From Acanthochromis polyacanthus (taxonomy: Eukaryota > Chordata > Actinopteri > Pomacentridae), in contig NC_067128.1 of the NCBI RefSeq assembly GCF_021347895.1, positions 386,010-450,009 on the forward strand: a stretch of DNA of 64,000 nt, read 5' to 3'. Shown here piece after piece: positions 1 through 14,263 of the stretch (the stretch's first letter is position 1; each line of letters opens with the position of its first letter). The notes beneath the pieces were generated by a model. It searched no databases. It saw nothing but the letters and a program-made list of their open reading frames with translations, and was not told where the DNA came from. A program made the translations under genes and the position numbers.

Positions 1-2549
1 TGAACTGTGCAGCTTGGAGGAAACATGAGGCCACCTGAAGCTGAAGTTCATCCTAAACACACCAGAGGATCCACCAAAAACAAGAAATGTAAAGTTATGG
101 ACTGAACATGCCCCATTAAATGCTGGAGGAGGGTTTGAAACAGGAGGAAGTATGCAAGAAAACCCTGAAACATCTAGAACTAAAAAGAATTTCACAAAGA
201 CTGTTGGAAATGATGCAAAAGCCCTCCAAGAAGTTATTTCTGCTTCAGCTTCTGATTGTTCTTACTTTCACAGTAGAAAATCACATCTATGGATGTTTTT
301 ATTCAGTGAATGATGGCTAAAGTTCATTTTCCTCATGGTTTGAGTATCTCTGCTTCGTCTGTCTGCACAGTTCCACAGATGATCAAATGTTTGCTTTTTT
401 AAACACGCCTAAAAACTCAACACACTTTTCCACCATTCGTAAACAGTTCTTCAGCAGGAGGAAGTTCTCCCAACATGCTGTTTAGGTTCATCTTTTTTGT
501 TAATAAAGGAAAAGGTCTGAACCCCAAAACAAACCCGGCAGGTTTAAACGGTTCTCTTCAAAATAAAAATCACCAGAATGACATTTATCAGAGCCACAAA
601 GTGTAAAAACAGGAGAAAAGATCAGATTTTCAGCTTTGTGGCCTGGTGGTGATGAGACAATCTGTCTGGAAAATGAACCAAGTCTCAGCTTCATAGAAAT
701 CCATTTATTTAGCATGTTTCTTTTTAAATGAGCCGTTTGCACCAGATTCTGAAAAGGATTCTAAATCTGTGCTCTCAGATGTAAACTGTGAATCCATTAG
801 TGGCTCAGTCTGGTGGAATAAACTCGGTTGGACTACAGGGATGAACTGCAGGCAGTGTTCACAGGCAGACGGCAGGAGATATGGAACCAAATTCAAATGT
901 AAGCAAACATCTGCGGTACGAAGAGCTTTGTTTCCATTATTAGGAACATCTGTGGGAAGCTGAGGGAAAATTTTGTACATGTCGATTCCATTTTTAAAAT
1001 GTTTTCTCGTTATTTTTTTGTTGAAATTTAAATGTAGTTTTTCCTTTTCTTATGATAGGCTGTGTTATAATTGTGGATATTTCTGAGTTCTCTCTACTCG
1101 CTCTGATAGTTCTGCTTCATTAGAGGTTCAGGATTTTATTTTCCATTTATGTTTGAGATCAAACTGCTGTAATTCTGTTTTGCTGTGTTTGCTTACAGAC
1201 GTAATCAGATGGAAACGTAACATCCAATGTGAATGTTCAGTCTAAAAGTCACGTTAGATTAAAAAATATAGACCTGTAAAGCACAAGTTTAAAGAGCATG
1301 AAGGTTTGCTTCTCATTCTGACCACTTGATGGCGCCCGTTCTGCAGAGATCAGTGAGAACCTACAGAGTAAATCAGGTAGAATCCAGAGATCAGTGAGAA
1401 CCTACAGAGTAAATCAGGTAGAATCCAGTGATGTCCATATCAGGCTGATGGTTTCTCTTCAGGGCTCTGGTCCTGCTGAATCAGGAATATCATCATGAAG
1501 AGATGCTTCCCAGAGATTCCAGCTCCTAAATCAAGACGACACCTGAAACCATGTAGTCGTTTTGTTGATCTGCCCCTTAGGAATAAAAATAGCTAAATGT
1601 TTTTTGTTTGTTTTGTTTGTTTGTTTTTGGAAAAAGGACTCAAGAAAAAAGTTGCTTGAAAGAAGTCCAGCTAAATGAAGAACTGATAGTGGGTAGTCTA
1701 TTAAAGGAAGCAACTTTTACTTCTGCCAAAGATGATTCTTGTTTTCTTTCTCAATTCTTAGTTGTTTTTATTTTTATAAAACAGAATAATAAAGTGAAAG
1801 GGAGAGACAAAAACTTAGCACCAGTTTTTAATTTTCTTCTTCATAAAACCCAACATAAATGAGACTTCTTTATCTAATTTTCATTTTGTTTTCATTTCAT
1901 TAAACTTACACTTTTTTAACTTCTAATTATTCTCCATGTTTTGTTTTTTTTTTGGTTGTTTTGTTTGATTTCTAACTAAAACTGAGCGATTCTTCCCTCT
2001 GAGCGGCTGCAGGACGTCAGATCAGACTGAAGGTCGACCGCTTTCCTTTCATTTGAAAACAGGAAGCTCCTGGACAGGAAGTCTTTCTGAGCAGCTGTTG
2101 TGAGCATTAGAGCCTCCTGCTGCTGATTCACTGCGGACAGTCCATTAATCTGAGCTCAGCGTTCACATCTGTCACATCTGTCCAGACCGCTTTATTACAC
2201 TCTGCTCTACAGTTTGTGGGATTTCTTTTCTGTTAACCTCTAAAGTCTTTACCAGCAGGTCGAGAGTTAACGAAAGAGGATTTTTCCAGCTTATATTTTA
2301 CTGAGCGACTGTTGCTCAGTTTAGAAATCATAAAGTTTATTATGAAGAGCATTTAATGGAGGAATTAAAAAGTTAACCTTTAAATGATCTAAAATCTTCT
2401 TCTAAAATATCTGCTCTGGCTTCCAGAATAGATTTTATTTAGAAATCCCAGAATCCATCTGTGATCTGTTCAGAGAATCTAAACCCAGCAGGGCTCTTAG
2501 ATCCAGGATCAGGTCTAGTCCAGGATCAGGTCTAGTCCAGACTAGAGTC
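1..2549. other. Intergenic DNA downstream of disp1, no gene seen
   Basis: AT-rich sequence with many stops in all frames; the longest open stretches are under 95 codons and look random. It holds an exact 41-bp tandem duplication at 1344-1425 and a short T/GTTT run near 1600-1626. I see no exon, RNA gene or transposon end. Confidence 0.6.
1344..1425. repeat. Exact 41-bp tandem duplication
   Basis: Copy 1 (1344-1384) and copy 2 (1385-1425) are identical and directly adjacent. The identity suggests a recent duplication. No function is apparent. Confidence 0.9.
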
Positions 2550-2740
2550 CGGACTGAACATGGAGAAGCAGCATTTAGCTGTTTGGAACAAACTGCCAGT
2601 GGAGATTAAACTTTCACTACTTTTAAATCCAGGTTAAAATATTTCTTTTCTCTTTCTGTGCATGAAATCTGTATGATATCTTTTAACTACCTGCTCCTCA
2701 CTGTAATACTCTGAATGTTTTATGGAAAGCATCTTGGGCA
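2550..2740 (+). mobile_element. Short LINE 3'-end remnant
   Basis: Around 2583-2640 the + strand reads as a broken version of the WNKLPVEIK motif found at the C-terminus of many fish non-LTR reverse transcriptases, followed by an AT-rich tail. Only this end remains. Family not resolved; assignment rests on the short motif. Confidence 0.4.
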
Positions 2741-3139
2741 TGAAGGTTTTATACACATAAACTGTCCCTGCCTGAATTCAGAATGGATTCTACATCATGG
2801 TTTCACAGCTAAATACTTCAATGCTCTAAATTCAGGGGCAGTGAGAGGCCAACATGGAGTACACGTCTTCACCACTGAATTCATGTGTTTCATTTGGATC
2901 CATTGTATAAAATCAGAAGTACAGTCAGACATTTCTGAGCTTCCAACTTTCTGTAAACAGTCTGAGGAAGATGATTTTCTGTTTGACTGAGCCTCAGCGT
3001 TCAAAGCCAGGTTTTAAATCTCAGTGTTGAACCAAAGAGTCGTGTCGTTCTGACACTTTAAATCCTTCCATGCGTTTTCCAGTAGGATTTCTGAATGGAG
3101 CTTAAGGGATCCCACTGAGAAGAGAAATGAAGTTGGGGG

Positions 3140-3700
3140 GGGAAACTTCAATTCTGTAGCACTGAAACCTCTAGATGCAGTTTTCCACTCTGCTCTTAGG
3201 TTTATTACTGGAGATCCCTCCAACACCCACCACTGCATCCTTTACAGTAAGGTTGGATGGTCGTCGCTTTCAGAGAGGCGTGACCTCCACACATATATGT
3301 TTATTTACAAAGCTCTTCTTGGGATGCTTCCTCCTTACATCTCCTCAATGTTAGTCTGGTCCTCTGGAGCTCATAACACCTGCTCCAGTGACTGGCTCAC
3401 TCTCCAAGCTCCAAAAGCCCATTCTGAACTCGGCAGATCTGCCTTCAGTGTCTTTGCACCATCTGCTTGGAATAAACTGCAAAACACCTTAAAAATCAAA
3501 GATCTGCTTAGCATCAGACATTTTAAACAACTGTTGCTGGATTTTTTGTGTTCTGAATGTACTTACTTTTCTTGAATTTGATGTACATTTGTAATTTATG
3601 TATTTTGATCTTCCTGATGTACTTGTTATCTTTTGAATTGCTCGACATCATCGCAAATGAGGGTTCGCCCTCAATGATTCCCGAGTCTAAATAAAAATAA
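3140..3700 (+). mobile_element. LINE 3' fragment (reverse transcriptase C-terminus)
   Basis: An open frame from about 3148 to 3575 reads through the C-terminal part of a fish non-LTR reverse transcriptase. It has a LDAVFHSALRFITGD-type motif, then HTYMFIYKALLGMLPPYIS, then an AFSVFAPSAWNKLQ motif. It stops at 3573-3575. An A-rich tail at 3690-3712 (repeated AAAATA units) marks the 3' end. The upstream part of the element is missing, as in a 5'-truncated LINE insertion. The reading frame is unbroken, so the copy is not very old. The family name is not certain. Confidence 0.75.
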
Positions 3701-3712
3701 AATAAAAAAGAA

Positions 3713-4335
3713 GGCAAAGAAGGAAAACCTGTTTCACTCCCATAAATCTGGAGCAGTCGAGCAGCTCCACCAAAATCTAATTTGAAAAGTGGAAGCAAAT
3801 GCTTACCTTGTAAACAGCTCTCAACTCCCAGTTATTTCAGGCCTGCAGATTATTCTTAGAACAGACTCCTGCTTCAGAGATTCTCCCGCACAGGGAAACG
3901 TAATAAAGCCGGCCCCATGGCCAGAGCTAATATTTGACCTCTGTTTAAGCAAATATAATTACAGGGATGGATCCTCAGAGGAACTCATCTTTAAGAGCAG
4001 AAGAAAGACGTCCAGGAGGAACAAGCTGAGCACTGAGCCTGAATAAGAGCTTTCCTTCAACACATCCAGCGGCCCAGTGAGGCGGTTTACTCTGTAATGA
4101 GTTTTATGGGGCTTGTTTGTTTGTTTGTTTGGGGGTTGACGGGCGTGGTGGGATGACTTACTGAGCATCCTGGTACTTTTCCTGCCTTTAAGAGGGAATG
4201 TTTTCCAGCTAGAGGAGCGTCTGATCTTCACCCGTCCATCTAGCTGCTGTTTTATGAGCAAAGCCTGTGGTGGAAACGAGGATGTCACTTTGAAACGGAC
4301 AACTTCCAACCACGAGGTGAAATCTGTCTGAGATA
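3713..4335. other. No gene seen
   Basis: Unique-looking sequence between two LINE remnants. A short GTTT run lies near 4109-4131. No exon or RNA gene is recognised. Confidence 0.5.
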
Positions 4336-4339
4336 CAAA

Positions 4340-5305
4340 ATAAAGCTCTTTCTGCTGGGAGGTTATGGATCATCCACGTGTGTTTTGAAGACTTGGAGGA
4401 GGTCTGTGAATTTTAGGGACTCTGTTGGGTATCAGGACCGTCATGTGGTCCTCGTACGGTGAGAGCCGTGTTCATATTCTTTGTACACCGTTAGCAGTTG
4501 TTGGGACTTCATCGGGTTGTCTTCTGATCGTGATATTCATGGAGGATCTAGAAGTGCGGTGAGGAGTCCAGGATGGAAACCTCTGATGTGGTTCTGTTGG
4601 CTTCAGGAAGCTCCTCCTACATCAGGCCAGTTTCAATCGAGTGAATCGACCACGATGAGGATCAACACCTTCGAGCTGAAGGCCACGGTTCTCTGCCTGG
4701 AACATGGGCTGCTCTGGGTGGGGTGGAGGTTCTACCTTAGGTTCCGTGGGGTGGAGGCGCTGCTTTAGGTTTCTTGGGGTGGAGGTGTTAACTTTGATTT
4801 CTTGAGCTCTTGTTCACAAGTGACAGAAAATCAGAGCATCAGGTGAACAAACAGATTGGTACGACGTCAGCAGTGTTTTTTTGGAGGTGAACTGGGTTGA
4901 ACTAGATGGAAAAGCTCTTGATTAGAACCCTCACCTCTGTTCATGAGCTCTGGGCAGTGACTGGAAGCATTAGACTGGAAATAAATATTAGATTGGAGAT
5001 AAATAATCAGTGAAGATGAGTCTGGTCTGTAGGTGGACGGGTTCAGAGGGAGGATGAGGAGCTGGAAGTGGAGTCATTCCTTGGCTTTGATAGGATAACA
5101 AACCTAACCCTAGGAGCTAGTTGAGGTGGTTGGGGATCTGATTAGGATGTCTTCTGGGTGTTTTAGAGGTTTACGGACGACTAGGAGGAAACCAGGAAAG
5201 GCCTTAGCATCCCCCAGAAGGAGCTGGAAAACGTTCCTGATAGAGCAGCGTCTGGTACGTCCTGCTTAGAGCGCTGCTACTCAAAGATGGACGTAAAGCA
5301 GCTCT
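4340..5305 (+). mobile_element. Old, decayed RTE-like LINE copy
   Basis: Stretches match, in the same order and strand, the younger LINE at 36.3-39.3 kb. Examples: 4374-4400 resembles its motif-A region (38200-38240), 4455-4490 its GTACGACCAAAGTGAGAGC region, 4660-4710 its 38600-38640 region, 4805-4880 its 38710-38790 region, 4930-4985 its 38875-38910 region and 5205-5260 its 39205-39260 region. Indels and stops break every frame. It is a degraded copy of the same family and not a gene. Confidence 0.7.
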
Positions 5306-6945
5306 ATGTGTATTAAACATTCCACCAAAGGCTTAAAGACTATTAAACAGCCACCTGTAGACACCTCAGTTCACCTTCATCTCCCAGTGAGAACTCAACT
5401 CCAATATGATCCAGAACTTACCGGACTTCTGATTCTGGAGGAAAGAAAAGCAGCAGGAAGACGACTGGAGAATCCTTCTTTTCCCAGATGGCCTCTGGAC
5501 AAACAGGTGACGGAAAGACGAGAGGCTGGGATGAAGAAGGAAAGATATTATGTCTGAGAAGGCTGTCAGCTGTTAGCAGGCAGCTCAGGGAGGCTCAGTT
5601 TGGACTTCCAGCTCTGAAATATTCAGCATCTGTTAGAAACCCACCAACATGCTCTCCAGCTACAGCAGCAGATCCAAACTAAACCTGGAACAACAGAAAC
5701 ATCATGTTTGAAATTTAGATGCTGAAATTCTGAACATTAAGTTATATTTCTCTTCCTGGTTTCCAGTTATTTTAAGATTCATTTTTAGATTTTCTGACTG
5801 ATCCAGACTCTAACCTTATAACAAACGGGGACATCACATTTCAACAGTTTCTGCCTGATTTGCTGTAATGTTTTGCAGCATAAAACAAGGATATTTATAA
5901 AAGTAGAACCATTTTAAAACTATTTTTGATCTACTTGTCTGATATTGACAAGAGGAGAATTAAGTGTGAGCATTTCAGGCTGTTCTGATAATCTCAAAGA
6001 TACTGCCATTCAAACATCAGATTTCAAAGTCTGACACACTTTCTGCAGGTTTTTTCAAAGTTTTTAAACGTTATTATCTTAGTATTTGATGCATCAATCT
6101 GCAATTCCCCAGATACCATTTTTAACATCCGTAGTTTAGGACAAAAAAGTTTAAAGCCGATCTGAGATGATCTGAGATGATTGACCCAGAGGACCTCTGG
6201 ATCTCAGCCCGCAGCGACTTTTAAAAACTTTACTGGAAACTTCTTTTTACCAAAGGCCTTCTAATTAGTTTACTGTGCTTGTTTTAGTTTTTATAAATTC
6301 TACTGTCAGTCATTTTGTTTTTATATTGTCTTCATTAGTTTTTCTGTTTTAGTGTCTCATTTATAGAACACCTGGTTCTAGAAGGTGCTCCATGAAAGAG
6401 TCACTTTAACAATATTATTTATTAAGATCAGGTTTTGGCATCCATTACCTCCAGAGGTACAGAAGAAGGCCTCTTTCATTTTCTCACAGCAAACAGATCT
6501 GATTTCAAAGAGAAAACACGGAGAACAGTCAGCAGATCTGGTTCCAGCGTTTCTCTGGACTCGGTACAAAAGAGGATCTCATTCTAAATCTGAATTTAAC
6601 TCGCTGCTGATGGTTGTTTTCTGAGGTCGTTGTGCCTGAATGTCGTCTCCTGTAATTAAAGCCGTCTGCCTCAGCACGCCTGGAATAGAATGAAGTAATA
6701 TAAAGAACAATTTTGAATCCATCTATTAAATGATTTTATGATTTTTATCTCTGTGAGCGACTCTCAAACTCTGATTCCTGAGCAGAAATGCTGTGGATGG
6801 ACTTTAGATCCATCCCATAATGTGTAGTAAAATCTGCTGCTTATTCTGGTTTAACCTCAGGCTGTAGCAGACAGTACCACAGGACAAACAGGAGAGGATT
6901 TAAGACTGAATGTAAACAACAGCAGGACAAAGCTGTAAAAAAAGG
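5306..6945. other. Intergenic DNA, no gene seen
   Basis: No convincing exon, RNA or transposon end. Open frames of 60-85 codons (for example 5306-5557 and 6385-6624) lack recognisable motifs. A TTTATT at 6417-6422 could act as AATAAA on the minus strand for a long disp1 3' UTR, but nothing else supports it. Confidence 0.45.
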
Positions 6946-7431
6946 CGTTTTAATCAGATTACATCTTTTATCTGACCTGAACACACAGAGGAGTTAAGCA
7001 CAAATACAAAAGTGATGCAACAACTCTTTCTGTTCTTCTCAGCTTTAAAATGTGGCATGTTGTTGTTCAGGCTGATGTGATCTGAAGCACACACAGACAA
7101 AAACACACCACATGACCACACAGATGTCGGTGCAAACACTTCAGGTAGCAGAAAGTTCATGGAGGCGTTAAAAAAACTCAAATAAAAACATGAGTTTCCC
7201 ACAATGATGAGCTTTCAGTGTGTTCCAGAAATCAATCTGGTGAAGAACAGAAACTGTAAACAGAGCAGAGTTAGTGGGTCTGAAACATGGAGGCACTTAT
7301 CATCAAACATCTACCACCTGGTATGGTCTCACAGACTGGATGAGTCTTCAGCTTTCTGTTTTTTTGGACTTCTGTTTGTTCTGGTTCATCAGGTTCTGGT
7401 CAGCATAAGCTCTCAGAGGACAGGTTGGAGT
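6946..7431 (-). other. disp1: Probable disp1 3' untranslated region
   Basis: This lies directly after the disp1 stop codon on the minus strand. A minus-strand ATTAAA hexamer occurs near 6949-6954, about 480 bases past the stop, and is a possible polyadenylation signal. The true 3' end cannot be placed from sequence alone. Confidence 0.35.
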
Positions 7432-9093
7432 TTATTGCGATCGGAGGCACACCGGCTTCACTTTTGGCACATTAAAGTCTGAAGCTGAATTGCACTTGAC
7501 TTTGAGCGTCCTGTTAAAGCAGTAGAGTTTCTCTGGGGAGGCGGAGGACGACCGCTCTCTGTTCCAGTCCTGTTTGCACTTTTTGACACTTTCCTCCCGT
7601 GTGACGGGAAAACTCTGGAGCTTCTCCTGGTTGCCAGGGACTTTGCAGCAAGCATCCGTGGAGGCGAGATTCTCCCCACAGCAGGGCTCGCCGTTCTTCC
7701 CTCTCTGAGTTTCTGGACGCTCTGAAGGCTCAGTGTGAGGCTGGGTCGGGCTGCTGAGGTTCTGGCTGTCGTCAGGACCGGAGGAACTCGTTTCATGTGA
7801 AAGAACTTCTTCTCCCACAGTTTCATGTCCTGAAGACCCGGTGTCCTGGTTGGAAGCAGGACTAGTGGATCTCTGTTCTCTGATTGGTCCAGGCGGGTTA
7901 GCGGCGTGAACACAGTACTTTCTGAGGTGGCAGCTGTGGGCCGGGCCTGGTCGGACTCGGCCCTGAGAGCAGTGGTGGAAGTGAGTGAGGGGACAGTGGA
8001 CGTAGTGCAGATGACACTCCATGTGGGCGTAAACCGGGTCCAGGTTCTGTTTACTGGGGGTTCCTGAGAGGAGCTGAGGGGTGGGGGGGCAGGACAGGGA
8101 GTCCTGGGGGGTCCACTGCTGCAGCAGGTGAGCAGCAGGAGGGTCTCCACAGGTACAGGTAGAGTTCTGGGAGTACTGACACCTGGACGGGGAGCTCAGC
8201 GTGGATACCAGGCCGTTCTCCGGGCCGCTTCTGCTCGTCTCGGTGCTTCTATAGTGGATGTGAGGAAACGAGGCGTTGTGGTGAGGAGGGACTCCGTTAT
8301 ACAGCTGAGGACCTTCAGCCTCTCCTCCAGGTTTATCTTCAGCTTTCTGACTGGAGGCCAAAGGCTCCAGCTCGTAGTGCTCCACCTCCCCGCCCCGGCC
8401 GTCCAGCTGGTACTTGGCCAGACCGGAGCTCTTGCCCTGGGGCAGGGGGCCGGTGGCGGTGGCCTCGGTGAAGGCCTGGCACTGCAGCTTCCTGGGCAGC
8501 GGGATCTGCCCACAGGTGCCCTGCGGCCCCAAGCAGCGGCACATGCACTGGAAGAAGAAGGTGGCGAAGGCCCAGCTGATGCACATGATGAGCATCATGA
8601 AGGTGCCCAGCTGGGTGTAGGCCAGCACGGTGGAGGGCATCATCATCGCCCCGGCAACGAAGGTGGTCAGCGCCGCCATGGCGATAGCAGAGCCCATCCG
8701 GCTGAGGGAGAAGATCACCTTCCCCTCGCGGTCGGGCTCCGGGGCCAGGCGGTAGGCCACGCCGTAGTGGACGGCGAAGTCCACCGACAGTCCGACCGCC
8801 ACCGAGATGGTGACGGACTCCAAGACGTTGAGCTCCCAGCCCAGCAGCACCAGAGACCCCACCGTCACAAAGATGGTCCCGGCGATGGACAGGATGGCGT
8901 ACAGGCTGATGATGACGTTCCAGGTGGTCAGCAGCATGACGGTGAAGGCAACGGCCACCGATAGCGCCATGGCAACCAGGGTGCCGTCTGATAGGCTGTC
9001 CTGGAGGTCGTAGAACTCCAGATTACTGATGAACCAGCCGTGGCTGAGGCCTGCTGGGGCGTAGCGGAGCTCCTCTGTGATCCAGGCATCCAC
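7432..9093 (-). CDS. disp1: Dispatched-1, last coding exon (exon 9, residues about 970-1522)
   Basis: This exon holds the second half of the RND-type transporter and the cytoplasmic tail. It starts after an AG acceptor at 9094-9095, joining GAG to GTG in phase 0. Residues about 1008-1180 form the second bundle of membrane helices. They include the VGLSVDFAVHYGVAYR segment, whose Asp (about 1074) matches the helix-10 Asp needed for transport in mouse Disp1. The CISWAFATFFFQCMCRCLGPQGTCGQIPLP stretch closes the last helix and is nearly identical to human DISP1. The tail (about 300 residues) is poorly conserved except for a KVKCNSASD-type motif near the C-terminus. The stop TAA (7434-7432) lies inside an AATAAA hexamer. 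The exon ends the gene; a Tc1 element sits in the intron just upstream. Confidence 0.96.
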   Translation of the reverse strand: MDAWITEELRYAPAGLSHGWFISNLEFYDLQDSLSDGTLVAMALSVAVAFTVMLLTTWNVIISLYAILSIAGTIFVTVGSLVLLGWELNVLESVTISVAVGLSVDFAVHYGVAYRLAPEPDREGKVIFSLSRMGSAIAMAALTTFVAGAMMMPSTVLAYTQLGTFMMLIMCISWAFATFFFQCMCRCLGPQGTCGQIPLPRKLQCQAFTEATATGPLPQGKSSGLAKYQLDGRGGEVEHYELEPLASSQKAEDKPGGEAEGPQLYNGVPPHHNASFPHIHYRSTETSRSGPENGLVSTLSSPSRCQYSQNSTCTCGDPPAAHLLQQWTPQDSLSCPPTPQLLSGTPSKQNLDPVYAHMECHLHYVHCPLTHFHHCSQGRVRPGPAHSCHLRKYCVHAANPPGPIREQRSTSPASNQDTGSSGHETVGEEVLSHETSSSGPDDSQNLSSPTQPHTEPSERPETQRGKNGEPCCGENLASTDACCKVPGNQEKLQSFPVTREESVKKCKQDWNRERSSSASPEKLYCFNRTLKVKCNSASDFNVPKVKPVCLRSQ

Positions 9094-9700
9094 CTGGAAC
9101 AGAAACATCGTCAGGAACAGAAATGATCTGAACCCTCTGAACCCCAGCACGAACCGGTCAGTTTAAAAAACATTTATCACAACTACAAACCAGAGAAACT
9201 GATTATTTTGTTCAATTTACTTTTGGACAACAACCATATCTGAGCTTAAAATGGTGATATTTCATCAGAACCACTTTATTCTACTTCTATGTCTGGTTTG
9301 AAAAAAATAATCAGTTTGCATCAGTTTCTGTAAAAACTAAACATTCTGTGACCAACAGTCAAAAATTCAGGGATTTTTTGTCTGAACACAGAGTAGATAT
9401 GAAACAAGTGTAGAAACTAATATAAAATGTAAACAGTAAAATATCTGCAGTACGGAGAGCCACAGATTTCCTTCAGGGTTGTTGACATGTGGACATTTTA
9501 AAATGTTGTACTTGTTGATTCCATTCTTATTTCTAAATAACAGCAAGTAATCAAAGAAACAGAACATTAGTCTTTTACTTCTTATGATTTATGCCATTAT
9601 AACTGTGTATTATATAATATATATTATAACTTTGTATTATATATATACATTATAACTGCCATGCTGCACTAAAGACATTTCTGACTTATTTCTGCTTGTA
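9094..9700. other. disp1 intron 8, part left of the Tc1 element
   Basis: Non-coding. It resembles parts of intron sequence at 13560-14160 and 52980-53590 (motifs around GTAAAATATCTGCAGTACGG and around TTGTACTTGTTGATTCC), so it is probably a copy of an old interspersed repeat. An AT-rich run lies at 9598-9655. Confidence 0.45.
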
Positions 9701-11335
<1,635 letters not shown>

Positions 11336-11515
11336 TAGCTGTGGTTCTCTTGTTTCCATGGAGATCTTCATAAAGCTGTAAAAAATGAATCCACACTGAG
11401 TAGAAATGTAAGAACTGCTTGGAGTTTAGAGGGTTAAAGCAGCACCATAGAATCCTTAGTTCAGATCAACTGTCTGATCCTGAAGTAGAACATCTAATCT
11501 AAGATGAAATATTAC

Positions 11516-11779
11516 CTCTCGGTAGAACTGGAACATCTTCTCATAGGCCAGGGTGAAGAGGTAGGTACTCTGGAACTCTAAGACTATGGCTCTGATGGTG
11601 TCGTTGATGTCAAACCGAGGTCCGGGCGTCTTGCTGTCCAGATGGTAGTTGGTACTCCGGTCCAGCTCCATGATGGCTCTCTTGATGCACAACTCAAACA
11701 CATCCTGTTTGTAGGGGAAGGTGGACTGGCTGCAGCAGGGGTAGACGGACGCCTCCTCACAGTCCTGGTTCTCCATCCA
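11516..11779 (-). CDS. disp1: Dispatched-1, exon 8 (residues about 882-969)
   Basis: 264 bases, flanked by AG at 11780-11781 and GT at 11515-11514; both junctions are phase 0. It encodes part of the second large extracellular domain, starting [17 protein letters not shown] and continuing through [15 protein letters not shown] to [15 protein letters not shown]. It is colinear with human DISP1 across its whole length, including the paired Cys residues. Confidence 0.96.
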
Positions 11780-11869
11780 CTGTTGAAACCAGAGACATTA
11801 AAGCTGATTCTGTCTACAGACGCTAAAGGTTAAGGTTTGTTCTGTTCTGTAAACACATGAAGGACTGAC

Positions 11870-13459
11870 CTGCTTGAACGTCTCAATGAAGCAGCTGGTG
11901 AAGTCCTGCTCCTCCGACTGGAAGACGAAGCTCTGGTTTCTCAGCTTCTGGCAGAAGTTCAGAATCCACAGCTGAGATGCTGGACTGGCGATGTTGAAGC
12001 TGCTGTCTAGCATCAGCTTCCCCTTGTTTTTGGGGTTCAGGGGGTCTCCGTTATCCACAGGGGTCACCCCCCAGATGATGGTGATGGGCATATGGAGGTC
12101 CTCACCGTGATGAACCCTCTCAAACATGAAGAGTTTTTTGTACTCTGCATCGTAACGTTCAAAGGGGTGAGAGGATCGAAACACCTGGAACTCTGCCAGT
12201 TCCAGGGAAGGAAGCTTCATCTTTGGGTTCACACAAACCACGTATGCCCCACCGACGGTGATGGCCAGGAACCAGAAGAGCCAGAGGTAGCGCAGCTTGA
12301 TGACGATGCAGGGCAGCACCTTCTCGAAGAAGATCCTGGACGCCTCAGAGACCGTAAACAGGCATTTGTTGGCCTTCTGGCAAAGACCAGCCCAGAACAT
12401 CTGGGTGCAGTAGCCTGTCTGCTGGTGTGGAGGTTTGGAGCAGGGGAACATGTTGGGAAGGTAACGTTCATGTAGAACCACCACAGCAGGGAGCCACGTC
12501 ACCATCAGAATGTAGTTGACCAGAATAGCAGTCCCGGCGTAGACTCCGAAGCAGCGGATGGCGGTGATGTTGCTGACGTAGTTGGCATAAAAAGCTGCTG
12601 CGGTGGTGAAGCTGGTAACGAACATGGAGAGGGCGGCGTGTTGTAGAGTCACTCCGACCGTCTCTGATAGCTCAGCATGCGGTTTATCAAACTTAGTGTA
12701 GTTCCAAACATCACAGAGAACAAAGGCGTCGTCTGCACCAATGCCCACCAGGATGATGAGGGCCGTCAGGTTCATGAAGGGGAAGAATTCAAAGTTGAAA
12801 ACCATTCTGTACAGAAAGTAGGACACAATGAGCGAGCTGATGATGGCTATTATGGTCATGAGCGTGATGAAGACGGACCGCGTGTAAACACACATGACCA
12901 GCAGGACGATCACGATGGCTATGGCCGGGTACACTGTGTCCGTCAGGAGGTAGTCCTGGAAGAGGTCGTGCTTGATGCCAAACTCGATTCCAGCGACTGT
13001 GGTGACTCCATCTGAGGAGTTCCAGTTCTCAAAATTGTCCAAGTAAATGTTCATCATGGACTCTCCTTTCTCCGTGGGGGAGAACAGCATACTGTACTTC
13101 AGGACAGGTGGAGGAACCTCCAAGCTCTTGGGACTCAGGAAGTCTTTGTCCACCAGGAAGTGGAGGATCTGGTAGACGGCGTTGTACTTGGTGCACTTGC
13201 GGGGCACGGTGGCACATTTCAGTTGGTCCTTCCTCCGCAGGGCCATGTCCCAGCAGTCGGGCCCCAGGGTGCCGTTGTGGTAGTACTTAGCACAGGAGCG
13301 CAGGATCTTCAGAGTGTGGGACACGTCGCGTTCTGTGATCTTCTGGCAGGACGACCTGTTGGTGAGGACGGCGATGTAGTTACCGAGGGTCCAGCTGGGG
13401 CAGCAGGAGGCGTCATTGGTGCGCTGACAAAGACTCCAGTAGTCCCGATGGGAACGGAC
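11870..13459 (-). CDS. disp1: Dispatched-1, exon 7 (residues about 352-881)
   Basis: 1590 bases, the largest exon. It covers the end of extracellular domain 1 ([20 protein letters not shown], then [20 protein letters not shown]), the sterol-sensing domain (helices 2-6) and the start of extracellular domain 2. Helix 4 has [16 protein letters not shown]; the two adjacent Asp (about 594-595) match mouse D571/D572, part of the cation-coupled relay shared with RND pumps. [19 protein letters not shown] marks the next helix. Splice sites are AG at 13460-13461 and GT at 11869-11868, phase 0. There is no frameshift. Confidence 0.97.
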
Positions 13460-14263
13460 CTAGAGACAGATCGAGACACTAAATACAGTAAAAGACAGAA
13501 GAAACAAAACATTTCTAAGGTGTCAACCCTCTGAACCCACCAGTGGGTCTGAAACGCCTGCTATCTTTAGGAAAAATGAGAGCGTTTTTCAAAACTAGAA
13601 ATCGTGAAAACAGACAGCTTTGTTGGAATTTCTTTTTTTTAACAGATTTTCACAACACCAGAGTGGAAAAATTTATCAAATCTAATCATAAAAAAATTGA
13701 TATTTAATCAAAATCCCTTGATCTACTTTATTACTACTATTCTACTTTATTCTTGTCAGAAATAAACAGCTCTGAATTCTGTAAGAACCCAAAAATTCTG
13801 CAGATCTTGATGCACCAAAGAAGACGTTAGTGACTCGGCTCACGTAAACCTGTGGACTTTCTGACTGAACTGGGCTGAACTGCAGGCTGTGTAGATAAAC
13901 AGCGTTAAAACAAATTAAAACAGAAGCAGTAAAACATCTAAAGTACACAGAGCCACCCTTTATTTCCAGGACTGGGAACACCTGTGGCTACCTGGAATAA
14001 CACTGTACATGTGGATCTCTTTTTCCCCTGAAGATAAACGACCAAAGAGATTCTGACTTCATGACTTTGCTGTTTTGCAGAAGTAAAGACCTTCTCTGTA
14101 CTTCTAGGCATGGCTGTGCTGTTCTCATAGAGCTCCAGGACTTTATATTACAGTGAAAATGAGTAAAATGTGACAGAAGCAGAAAGTCCTGGTGGTTCAG
14201 AAGGTTTACAAACTAACAGCATCTCCGTCAGTCGTGTCAGTGAGCGTTATCTTCTAAACGTAC

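Noticed and set aside
8128..8964. 278-codon frame opposite the last disp1 exon
   Set aside because: Antisense shadow of a GC-rich conserved coding exon.
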